From assembly GCA_015522395.1 (NCBI GenBank), contig WAMH01000092.1:1-7074 (forward strand): DNA of 7,074 nt, given 5' to 3'. The notes below the pieces were generated by a model that was not told where the DNA came from, made no database searches, and was given only the letters and a program-made list of their open reading frames with translations. The DNA is from Thermococcus sp. (lineage in GTDB: Archaea > Methanobacteriota_B > Thermococci > Thermococcales > Thermococcaceae). Of this stretch, positions 1-5,305 are shown one piece after another (the stretch's first letter is position 1; each line of letters begins with the position of its first letter). The position numbers and the translations under genes are program-made.

Positions 1-440
1 ACACCGACGACCCGCTCTATCCTTTCACGGAGGAGGCGATAAAGCTCATCCACCAGCTCGGGAAGGGAAACCCGAGGCAGATTCTAAGGCTGCTCCACTA
101 CGTGCTCAGCGAAGCGGCAAAGCACAAGTTCGACCCGATAGACGATTACGTTGTCACGACCATCCTTGAGGAGCCGAAGAGCCTTGAGGAGTACCTAACG
201 AGGATTCCGAAGGAGTACAAAGACCTCGTTGAGGCGATAGTCTTCCAGTTCAACGGCGGGCCTATCAGCTACATCCAGGTGGCTAAAGCCGTCAAAAAGC
301 CGGGAATGCAGGTTTACGAGAGTCTCAACGAGCTTATAAGGCTCGGCTTCCTGGTTGGCGACCCGAAGGGAAACTACAAGGTTCCGGACTACGTCAGAAA
401 GTTTTTAGAGGAGGGCCAGGCCGAGAGGGAAGAGGAGTGA
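1..440 (+). CDS. AAA+ family ATPase, C-terminal fragment (5' end outside window)
   Basis: The reading frame is open from the left edge (first full codon at base 3) to TGA at 438-440, giving 146 visible residues with no credible start, so the gene is cut by the window edge. The fragment opens with a lid-like helical segment, DDPLYPFTEEAIKLI, followed by GNPRQILRLL. The latter resembles the sensor-2/lid region of Cdc6/Orc1-like and ExeA/TniB-like AAA+ ATPases, where the Arg contacts nucleotide. The last 80 or so residues look like a winged-helix module: helices, then ISYIQVAKAVKKPGMQVYESLNEL, then RLGFLVGDPKGNYKVP as a possible wing. The tail is acidic. The Walker A and B motifs would lie upstream, outside the window. 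The membrane-protein gene follows 4 nt after the stop, so the two are probably co-transcribed. The exact family (archaeal STAND/AAA ATPase or Cdc6-like) cannot be decided from the C-terminus alone. Confidence 0.6.
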   Translation, partial: TDDPLYPFTEEAIKLIHQLGKGNPRQILRLLHYVLSEAAKHKFDPIDDYVVTTILEEPKSLEEYLTRIPKEYKDLVEAIVFQFNGGPISYIQVAKAVKKPGMQVYESLNELIRLGFLVGDPKGNYKVPDYVRKFLEEGQAEREEE

Positions 441-444
441 TACC

Positions 445-975
445 ATGCCGAACTACGACGTTCACGTGCTCAGCGGCATAGTCAGCTATCCGATAGCGGT
501 GGCGGTTGCAGGCTACCTCTCAACCATCGGCGTTCCGTTCAGGCTGACCACGATGGCCCTGCTGATAGGCTACGCCCTCTACGTGCTTGGAGCCGACCTT
601 CCGGACATGGACCACCCCAACGCGCTCATCCACCGCGGCACAAAGCCGATAGTGAGCGTCTTAGCAGGTGGAGCGGCCTACATCAACGTCATCGGAATGC
701 TCCACCTCAGCCCGGAGTGGCTCAACGTCACAGCGGCGTGGGGAATAGCCGCGGTGGTGGCGCTGATAACCTGGTACGCCTTCACGTGGCTCATGCCGAA
801 GCACAGGGGAATAGTCCACTCGCTCCTCTTCGCCCTCATCTACGGTGCCCTAGCGTTCCTCCTGGTGGAGTACGGACTCGCGATGAGCACGAAAGAGGGG
901 CTTTTCGTCAGCTTCGCGGCCTTCAGCGGCTACACGCTCCACCTCATCCTAGACCGCTCGGTCAAGCTCGTCTGA
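445..975 (+). CDS. Membrane-bound putative metal-dependent hydrolase (DUF457/YdjM-like)
   Basis: A 176-residue integral membrane protein. Hydrophobic segments lie at about residues 10-28, 35-50, 69-86, 97-116, 127-146 and 151-168. Conserved polar residues sit at segment ends: D5/H7 near the N-terminus, the ADLPDMDHP motif (D51, D54, D56, H57), H63-R64, HRGIVHS (H120, R121, H125) and HLILD (H166, D170). This His/Asp pattern is typical of the PF04307 'LexA-binding, inner membrane-associated hydrolase' (YdjM) family, whose members are predicted metal-dependent hydrolases of unknown substrate. The LexA link comes from E. coli and should not be carried over to archaea. The start ATG lies 4 nt after the upstream stop, and a purine-rich GAGGAGTGAT site overlaps that stop. 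This suggests an operon with the ATPase and coupled translation. No terminator is obvious before the trxB promoter. Confidence 0.75.
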   Translation: MPNYDVHVLSGIVSYPIAVAVAGYLSTIGVPFRLTTMALLIGYALYVLGADLPDMDHPNALIHRGTKPIVSVLAGGAAYINVIGMLHLSPEWLNVTAAWGIAAVVALITWYAFTWLMPKHRGIVHSLLFALIYGALAFLLVEYGLAMSTKEGLFVSFAAFSGYTLHLILDRSVKLV

Positions 976-1009
976 CCTGCCCACTTCTACCCATTTATGT
1001 GGAACAAGG

Positions 1010-1018
1010 CTTTTAAAC
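1010..1018 (+). promoter_or_regulatory. TATA box of trxB
   Basis: CTTTTAAAC, with purine-rich GGAACAAGG just upstream as a possible BRE. Initiation 25 nt or so downstream falls near 1038-1040, leaving a leader of roughly 12-14 nt that still contains the GGAGGTG ribosome site at 1039-1045. The box is flanked by GTGGA (999-1003) and TCCAC (1021-1025). Confidence 0.6.
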
Positions 1019-1051
1019 AGTCCACGTTAGGAAAGCCCGGAGGTGGGAGAG

Positions 1052-2044
1052 ATGTTCAGCCTTGGTGGCTTTTCACGCGGAGGAGAGTACGAGAACAAGA
1101 CCTGGGACGTTCTCATCATCGGAGCAGGTCCAGCGGGCTTCACCGCTGCCATATACGCGGCCCGCTACGGCCTTGAAACACTGATCATCAGCAAAGATTT
1201 GGGAGGAAACATGGCCCTGACAGACCTCATAGAGAACTACCCGGGCTTTCCTGAGGGCATAAGCGGCTCAGATCTGACCAGCAGGATGCACGAACACGTC
1301 AAGAAGCTCGGCGTTGATGTGGTTTTCGATGAGGTCGAGAGGATCGACCCGGCGGAGTGCGCCTACTACGAAGGCCCGTGCAAGTTCACGGTGAAGACCA
1401 AGAACGGCAAGAGCTACAAGGGCAGGACGATAATCATAGCGGTTGGTGCCGCGCCGAGAAAGCTCAAGGTTCCCGGCGAGGAAGAGCTTACCGGAAAGGG
1501 TGTCTCCTACTGCGCCACCTGCGACGGCCCGCTCTTCAAGGGCAGGAAGGTCATAGTGGTTGGCGGCGGGAACACCGCCCTCCAGGAGGCCCTCTACCTC
1601 AAGAGCATAGGCGTCGACGTCACCCTCGTCCACAGAAGGGACAAGTTCAGGGCGGACAAGATACTGCAGGACCGCTTCGCCGAGAGCGGTATTCCAGCGA
1701 TACTCAACACCGTCGTGACGGAGATCAAGGGGGACGGCAAGGTCGAGGGCGTCAAGCTGAAGAACCGCATTACTGGGGAGGAGAGCGAGATGACCGTCGA
1801 TGGAGTCTTCATCTTCATCGGCTACGAGCCGAAGACGGACTTCGTCAAGCACCTTGGAATAACCGACGAGTACGGCTACATCCCAGTGGACATGTACATG
1901 CACACCAAGGTTCCGGGAATCTTCGCGGCCGGGGATATAACCAACGTCTTCAAGCAGATAGCCGTGGCTGTAGGCCAGGGTGCCATCGCCGCTAATTCAG
2001 CCAAGGAGTTCCTGGATGAGTGGAAGGAGAAGAACGGGGAGTGA
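1052..2044 (+). CDS. trxB: Thioredoxin reductase (FAD/NAD(P)H-dependent disulfide reductase)
   Basis: 330 residues, the normal length for a low-molecular-weight thioredoxin reductase. An FAD-binding Rossmann motif, GAGPAG, is at 24-29. The redox-active CATC is at C154-C157. The second nucleotide-binding motif, VVGGGN, is at 169-174, and HRRDKFRA at 194-201 places two arginines where NADPH-type enzymes bind the 2'-phosphate. The closing FAD motif GIFAAGDI is at 289-296. The enzyme passes electrons from NAD(P)H through FAD to the cysteine pair and then, in Thermococcales, to glutaredoxin-like protein disulfide oxidoreductase (family knowledge). An extra cysteine pair, C103-x6-C110, lies in the first FAD domain. 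I chose ATG 1052 because GGAGGTG at 1039-1045 ends 6 nt before it. The GTG at 1043 is part of that site and would lack one of its own. The gene has its own promoter and is probably monocistronic. Confidence 0.93.
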   Translation: MFSLGGFSRGGEYENKTWDVLIIGAGPAGFTAAIYAARYGLETLIISKDLGGNMALTDLIENYPGFPEGISGSDLTSRMHEHVKKLGVDVVFDEVERIDPAECAYYEGPCKFTVKTKNGKSYKGRTIIIAVGAAPRKLKVPGEEELTGKGVSYCATCDGPLFKGRKVIVVGGGNTALQEALYLKSIGVDVTLVHRRDKFRADKILQDRFAESGIPAILNTVVTEIKGDGKVEGVKLKNRITGEESEMTVDGVFIFIGYEPKTDFVKHLGITDEYGYIPVDMYMHTKVPGIFAAGDITNVFKQIAVAVGQGAIAANSAKEFLDEWKEKNGE

Positions 2045-2058
2045 ATTTCAACTCCCGT

Positions 2059-2082
2059 TAGTTCTTTCTGCACCTTTTCTTA
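2059..2082 (+). terminator. Probable oligo-T terminator of trxB
   Basis: Pyrimidine-rich run with TTCTTTCTG (2062-2070) and CCTTTTCTT (2073-2081), starting 15 nt after the trxB stop. Archaeal polymerase terminates at such T-rich tracts without needing a hairpin. The T-runs are short, so termination may be partial. Confidence 0.4.
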
Positions 2083-2122
2083 ACCGCTCCGCCCATTTCC
2101 AGCCGGCCACCCCGGAGTTTCT

Positions 2123-2137
2123 CCGAAAATTTTTCGG
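2123..2137. repeat. Perfect inverted repeat upstream of the aminotransferase promoter
   Basis: CCGAAAA-T-TTTTCGG: 7-bp arms around a single central base. It lies about 29 bp upstream of the aminotransferase TATA box and 79 bp after the trxB stop. It is a possible dimeric regulator site. It could also form a small hairpin at the end of a trxB read-through transcript, but no T-tract follows it. Confidence 0.55.
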
Positions 2138-2145
2138 TCAAAAAT

Positions 2146-2159
2146 GTTCATTGATGAAC
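2146..2159. repeat. Second perfect inverted repeat, candidate operator next to the TATA box
   Basis: GTTCAT-TG-ATGAAC: 6-bp arms and a 2-bp centre, ending 6 bp before the TATA box at 2166-2172, so it covers the BRE-proximal region. Its centre is about 22-23 bp, near two helical turns, from the centre of the 2123-2137 repeat. The two could therefore be bound on the same DNA face. The regulator is unknown; a winged-helix or Lrp/AsnC-type protein is inference only. Confidence 0.5.
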
Positions 2160-2165
2160 TCAGAC

Positions 2166-2172
2166 TTATATA
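2166..2172 (+). promoter_or_regulatory. TATA box of the aminotransferase gene
   Basis: TTATATA in the context ACTTATATAG. Initiation about 25 nt downstream falls near 2192-2195, giving a leader of roughly 10 nt before ATG 2204, with GGTGAT at 2194-2199 as the ribosome site. Confidence 0.65.
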
Positions 2173-2203
2173 GGGGAAGGCCGATGTTGGGACGGTGATG
2201 CGC

Positions 2204-3541
2204 ATGGTGGTTAGACCGAACGTTAAGGAACTCCCTGGAAAGAAGGCCAAGGAGGTAATCGAGAGGAACTTCAAGTACCTCGCGACGACAACCCAGGACC
2301 CAGAGAACCTGCCGATAGTCATCGATCACGGCGAGGGCATAAGGGTCTACGACGTCGACGGGAACGTCTTCTACGACTTCGCGAGCGGAGTTGGCGTTCT
2401 CAACGTCGGCCACGCCCACCCGAGGGTTGTGGAGGCAATAAAGAAGCAGGCCGAGAAGTTCACCCACTACTCGCTGACAGACTTCTTCTACGAGAACGCG
2501 GTTGTTTTAGCCGAGAAGCTCATCGAGCTTGCTCCCGGCGACTTCGAGAAGAAAGTGGTTTACGGCAACAGCGGTGCCGAGGCGAACGAGGCAGCTATGA
2601 AGCTCGTCAAGTACGGGACCGGAAGGAAGCAGTTCTTGGCTTTCTACCATGCATTCCACGGCAGGACCCAAGCAGTTCTCAGCCTCACCGCGAGCAAGTG
2701 GGTCCAGCAGGACGGCTTCTTCCCGACGATGCCCGGCGTTACCCACATCCCCTACCCGAACCCATACAGGAACCTCTGGGACATAGACGGCTACGAGGAG
2801 CCGGATGAGCTTATCAACCGCGTCCTGGACTTCATAGAGGAGTACGTCTTCAGGCACGTCCCACCGCACGAGGTCGGGGCAATATTCCTCGAGCCGATAC
2901 AGGGTGAGGGCGGCTACGTTGTCCCGCCGAAGAACTTTTTCAAGGAGCTCAAGAAGTTCGCCGACGAGTACGGCATTCTCCTAGCGGACGACGAGGTTCA
3001 GATGGGCATTGGGAGGACCGGAAGGTTCTGGGCCATCGAGCACTTCGGAGTCGAGCCGGACCTCATCCAGTTCGGAAAGGCCATAGGAGGCGGAATCCCG
3101 CTCGCGGGAGTTATCCACAGGGCCGAGATAAGCTTCGACAAGCCCGGAAGGCACGCGACCACCTTCGGCGGCAACCCCGTCGCGATAGCCGCTGGAATAG
3201 AGGTCGTTGAGATCGTCAAGGAGCTCCTGCCGCACGTCCAGGAGGTTGGGGACTACCTCCACAAGTACCTCGAGGACTTCAGGGAGCGCTACGAGGTCAT
3301 CGGAGATGCCCGCGGATTGGGACTTGCCCAGGCTGTCGAGATAGTCAAGACCAAGGAAGGAAAGGAGAAGAACCCAGAACTGAGGAACAGGATCGTCAAG
3401 GAAGCTGCTAAGCGCGGTCTCGTTCTTCTCGGCTGCGGCGACAACAGCATCCGCTTTATCCCGCCGCTCATCATCACTAAGGAGGAAATCGACGTCGCGA
3501 TGGAGATCTTTGAGGAGGCCCTTAAGGCCTCCCTCGAGTGA
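2204..3541 (+). CDS. PLP-dependent class III aminotransferase, probable ornithine omega-aminotransferase
   Basis: 445 residues, the usual length for fold-type I class III aminotransferases. Visible family residues are: GNSGAEANE at 121-129 (phosphate-binding region); FYHAFHGRT at 147-155, with an aromatic ring to stack on PLP; LADDEVQMG at 260-268, whose D263 pairs with the pyridine nitrogen; K292 in FGKAIGGG, the Schiff-base lysine; and T319-T320 in ATTFGGNP, which completes the phosphate site. Thermococcales carry several paralogues, including amino-acid racemases. From memory, the one next to trxB in T. kodakarensis (TK2101) is an ornithine omega-aminotransferase needed for growth without proline, converting ornithine to glutamate semialdehyde. 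I apply that by synteny, so the substrate is inferred. ATG 2204 is preferred because GGTGAT sits 4 nt before it; GTG 2195 and ATG 2198 lie within that site. Confidence 0.85.
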   Translation: MVVRPNVKELPGKKAKEVIERNFKYLATTTQDPENLPIVIDHGEGIRVYDVDGNVFYDFASGVGVLNVGHAHPRVVEAIKKQAEKFTHYSLTDFFYENAVVLAEKLIELAPGDFEKKVVYGNSGAEANEAAMKLVKYGTGRKQFLAFYHAFHGRTQAVLSLTASKWVQQDGFFPTMPGVTHIPYPNPYRNLWDIDGYEEPDELINRVLDFIEEYVFRHVPPHEVGAIFLEPIQGEGGYVVPPKNFFKELKKFADEYGILLADDEVQMGIGRTGRFWAIEHFGVEPDLIQFGKAIGGGIPLAGVIHRAEISFDKPGRHATTFGGNPVAIAAGIEVVEIVKELLPHVQEVGDYLHKYLEDFRERYEVIGDARGLGLAQAVEIVKTKEGKEKNPELRNRIVKEAAKRGLVLLGCGDNSIRFIPPLIITKEEIDVAMEIFEEALKASLE

Positions 3542-3544
3542 TCC

Positions 3545-3561
3545 CTTACCTTTTTCTTTTG
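3545..3561 (+). terminator. Oligo-T terminator of the aminotransferase gene
   Basis: CTTACC followed by TTTTTCTTTT (3551-3560) directly after the stop, a typical archaeal intrinsic termination tract. A 5-bp hairpin, CCTCG(3566-3570)/CGAGG(3578-3582), follows but is weak. Confidence 0.6.
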
Positions 3562-3620
3562 AAAGCCTCGCCCTTTACGAGGGGTCAGTTATTTTGCCCG
3601 CCTTTTTGCCAACTGCGGCA

Positions 3621-3630
3621 TTTTTTTAAA
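3621..3630 (+). promoter_or_regulatory. TATA-like box of the ECF S-component gene
   Basis: TTTTTTTAAA, about 31-40 nt before ATG 3661. Initiation would fall near 3648-3652, giving a short leader that contains the GGTGG ribosome site at 3651-3655. The T-run could also help terminate upstream transcription. TTTTTGCC (3603-3610) and GGCATTTTT (3617-3625) form an imperfect inverted pair next to it. Confidence 0.5.
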
Positions 3631-3660
3631 GACTAAACTCGAGAGGAAACGGTGGTCTCG

Positions 3661-4260
3661 ATGGCAGATCTCACTGAGATTCTCAAACCCTACGGGGAGT
3701 GGATAATAGCGATCGTCACGGTGCTCTACGTGGTGTACATCTACGCCAACAGGGAGAGGTTCAGAAGCGCGAGCATGCTGGCCCTCGCCGGGATCCTGGC
3801 GGCTCTCGTGGCGGTTGCAACGACGATAATCCGCGTTCCGACTCCAGCCACCGGGGGCTACCTCAACTTCGGGGACACGATGGTCATGTTCTCTGCCATG
3901 GTCTTCGGCCCGGTCGTGGGCGTCTTCGCCGGAGGAGTCGGCTCGGCACTGGGCGACATAATGGGCGGCTACCCCGGGTGGGCACCGATAACGCTCGTGG
4001 TCAAAGGCCTGGAGGGTCTCCTCGTCGGTTACATAGCCATGAAGAACGACAGCACCGGAAACCTCATCGTTGCAGGCGTCATCGGAGGAACCGCCATGGT
4101 GCTCGGCTACTTCACCTTTGAGGCCTACATGTTCGGCGTTCCGGCGGCCCTCACGGAGGTCCCGGTCAACACGCTCCAGGCCGTCACGGGTGTGCTTGTG
4201 GGAACCGGGCTGGCAAAGGTGGTAAAGAAGAGGTATCCGGAGGCCCTCGACCTCATCTGA
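3661..4260 (+). CDS. ECF-type transporter substrate-binding S-component (orphan, substrate unknown)
   Basis: 199-residue polytopic membrane protein. The core from residue 37 onward matches the ECF S-component pattern of the PF07155/DUF1393 type. It shows an Ala/Gly-rich first core helix (about 38-57) with A-x3-A spacing that suits docking to the T-component. Next come GGYLNFGDT (65-73), FGP..G.FAGG.GSALGD (82-99), GGYPGWAPIT (102-111), VKGLEGLLVG (114-123) and a late EVPVNTLQ (166-173). S-components capture vitamins or similar small molecules and need a shared EcfT and two ATPases. None is encoded here, so it presumably uses a module elsewhere. An additional hydrophobic segment at about 14-29, followed by the basic NRERFR, precedes the usual six helices. 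ATG 3661 is preferred over GTG 3652, which overlaps the ribosome site GGTGG. The gene is convergent with the deoC operon, the stops being separated by 6 nt. Confidence 0.8.
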   Translation: MADLTEILKPYGEWIIAIVTVLYVVYIYANRERFRSASMLALAGILAALVAVATTIIRVPTPATGGYLNFGDTMVMFSAMVFGPVVGVFAGGVGSALGDIMGGYPGWAPITLVVKGLEGLLVGYIAMKNDSTGNLIVAGVIGGTAMVLGYFTFEAYMFGVPAALTEVPVNTLQAVTGVLVGTGLAKVVKKRYPEALDLI

Positions 4261-4264
4261 GGGC
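4243..4264. terminator. Hairpin at the convergent gene ends, possible terminator
   Basis: GCCCTC (4243-4248) and GAGGGC (4259-4264) form a perfect 6-bp stem with a 10-nt loop spanning the S-component stop. On the + strand it is followed by the T-rich stretch 4272-4296, including ATTTTTC, which could terminate the S-component mRNA inside the antisense 3' end of the 96-aa gene. On the - strand no T-tract follows. Confidence 0.35.
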
Positions 4265-4266
4265 AC

Positions 4267-4557
4267 TTAAACTTTCAGATTTTTCAGTTCTTCCCACATG
4301 CTCTCCTCTTCCAGAAGGGGTTCAACGGATATTCTGCGGGAGGCACGCTTCACCTGACCGAGGTACTTTGAGTCCGCTATGACTGCATCGTATCCGAGCT
4401 CCTCTATTCTGTAGACCTTCAGCTCGAAATCGCGGAGCAGTCCGGCGGTGTGTTCGATGAAGCCGGGACCCGCCAACATCACGTCCGGCTCGAAACCCTC
4501 AGCCACGAGTTCATCGATGGTCCTGTTGATGAGACTCTTCAGGTCCTCTCCCCCCAT
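4267..4557 (-). CDS. DUF1884-like small protein, probable Family 4 (A-domain) encapsulin
   Basis: 96 residues, no signal peptide or membrane segment. The layout suggests a compact alpha/beta A-domain: amphipathic helix 4-21; strand and loop PDVMLAGPGF (24-33); helix 31-42; strand FELKVYRI (44-51); strand DAVIADSKYLGQVKRA (57-72); strand RRISVEPLLEEE (74-85); charged C-terminus. The 'PDVMLAGP...' and 'ADSKYLG...RRISVEPL' blocks resemble the A-domain of HK97-type capsid proteins and encapsulins. From memory, the Pyrococcus furiosus homologue has a crystal structure and the family (PF08967) was proposed as Family 4 encapsulins, truncated capsid-derived proteins encoded beside DeoC, GAPDH or hydrogenase in Thermococci. 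Here it follows deoC with a 19-bp overlap; its ribosome site GGAAGGTG lies within deoC. Whether it assembles, or binds DeoC, cannot be told from the sequence. It may instead simply bind DeoC as a regulator. Confidence 0.7.
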   Translation of the reverse strand: MGGEDLKSLINRTIDELVAEGFEPDVMLAGPGFIEHTAGLLRDFELKVYRIEELGYDAVIADSKYLGQVKRASRRISVEPLLEEESMWEELKNLKV

Positions 4558-5228
4558 CTCCGGGCACCTTCCACTATCTTTACACCGCTGGATGCACCTA
4601 TCCTGTTCGCTCCAGCTTCAATCATCGCTAAGGCCTGCTCGTAGGTTCTTATTCCCCCGGCCGCTTTGACGCCCATCTCCGGACCGACGACCTTCCTCAT
4701 CAGCCTGACGTCCTCCACCGTTGCCCCTCCTGTTCCGAAGCCGGTAGAGGTCTTTACGAAGTCGGCCCCGGCCTCTTTAGCGAGCTCGCAGGCCTTGACT
4801 TTCTCCTCCTCGGTGAGGTAGCAGGTCTCGATTATGACCTTGACCTTGGCTCCCTTCTCGTGGGCGACCTTAACCACTTCCGCTATGTCGTTCCTGACGT
4901 AGTCGTAGTCTTTGTCCTTCAGCGCGCCGATGTTGATGACCATGTCGAGTTCATCTGCTCCGTCCTCAAGGGCTTTCTTGGCTTCAAAGACCTTGACCTC
5001 CGTTGGCGTCGCCCCGAGCGGGAAGCCTATAACGCTCGCGACTTTGACATCCGCTTCCCTCTCGCGCAGGTAGTCCTTGGCGAGCTTAACGCGGTAGGGG
5101 TTGACGCAGACGGCGTAGAAGCCGTACTGAATAGCCTCGTTGCAGAGCTTCAAAATGTCATCTTTCGTGGCGTATGGCTTCAGATTGGTGTGGTCTATAT
5201 ACCTCGCTATATCGATGTGATCGTCCAT
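4539..5228 (-). CDS. deoC: Deoxyribose-phosphate aldolase
   Basis: 229 residues, a class I (Schiff-base) aldolase with a TIM-barrel fold. It reversibly cleaves 2-deoxyribose 5-phosphate to acetaldehyde and glyceraldehyde 3-phosphate, feeding deoxynucleoside carbon into glycolysis. The family signatures are YIDHTNLKP (10-18), the ELDMVINIGA block (93-102) with catalytic D95, FVKTSTGF (157-164) with Schiff-base lysine K159, and GVKAAGGIR (186-194) with the second active-site lysine K188. Phosphate-site GASSG is at 211-215. The tail after the core is only about 10 residues (EGARRWGERT), so no long extra domain is attached. The start is the last of several in-frame candidates (TTG 5240, GTG 5237, ATG 5234, GTG 5231, ATG 5228); GGTGAT at 5238-5233 lies 4 nt before ATG 5228. 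It is the first gene of an operon with the overlapping 96-aa gene. Confidence 0.95.
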   Translation of the reverse strand: MDDHIDIARYIDHTNLKPYATKDDILKLCNEAIQYGFYAVCVNPYRVKLAKDYLREREADVKVASVIGFPLGATPTEVKVFEAKKALEDGADELDMVINIGALKDKDYDYVRNDIAEVVKVAHEKGAKVKVIIETCYLTEEEKVKACELAKEAGADFVKTSTGFGTGGATVEDVRLMRKVVGPEMGVKAAGGIRTYEQALAMIEAGANRIGASSGVKIVEGARRWGERT

Positions 5229-5261
5229 CACCATCACCAAAGATGAAATAAGACCAAAGGG

Positions 5262-5270
5262 GTTTAGAAG
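5262..5270 (-). promoter_or_regulatory. Candidate TATA box of the deoC operon
   Basis: On the - strand this reads CTTCTAAAC, preceded by purine-rich GGGGAAAA, which could serve as BRE. Initiation about 25 nt downstream would be near 5240, giving a leader of about 12 nt before ATG 5228. The box is a weaker match than the others in this window. Confidence 0.4.
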
Positions 5271-5287
5271 TTTTCCCCTCAGGAATA

Positions 5288-5300
5288 CCTAGTGACTAGG
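5288..5300. repeat. Perfect inverted repeat upstream of the deoC promoter
   Basis: CCTAGT-G-ACTAGG: 6-bp arms around one central base, containing two CTAG tetranucleotides. It lies 17 bp upstream of the candidate deoC TATA box and 5 bp past the stop of the 105-aa gene on the same strand. It is a candidate operator for deoC and the 96-aa gene. It is less likely a terminator hairpin, because no T-tract follows on the - strand. Confidence 0.5.
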
Positions 5301-5305
5301 CAAAT

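Noticed and set aside
1026..1034. Possible SurR redox-regulator site (GTT-N3-AAC) at trxB
   Set aside because: Only GTTAGGAAA is present, with the last base of the core wrong and no third GTT element at the expected spacing.
1268..1995. Long alternative frames over trxB (211 aa on - and 212 aa on +)
   Set aside because: The trxB frame has all FAD, NADPH and CxxC motifs; the other frames give low-complexity, R/G/H- or L/V/E-rich translations typical of GC-rich shadows.
3566..3582. Hairpin CCTCG/CGAGG after the aminotransferase gene as a terminator
   Set aside because: The stem is only 5 bp and lies after, not before, the T-tract; the T-tract alone explains termination.
3589..4266. 225-aa open frame on the - strand across the S-component gene
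   Set aside because: It lies opposite a well-supported membrane protein gene, its translation is rich in H, R, D and E with no recognisable motif, and it has no promoter or ribosome site. It is a shadow of GC-rich codons.
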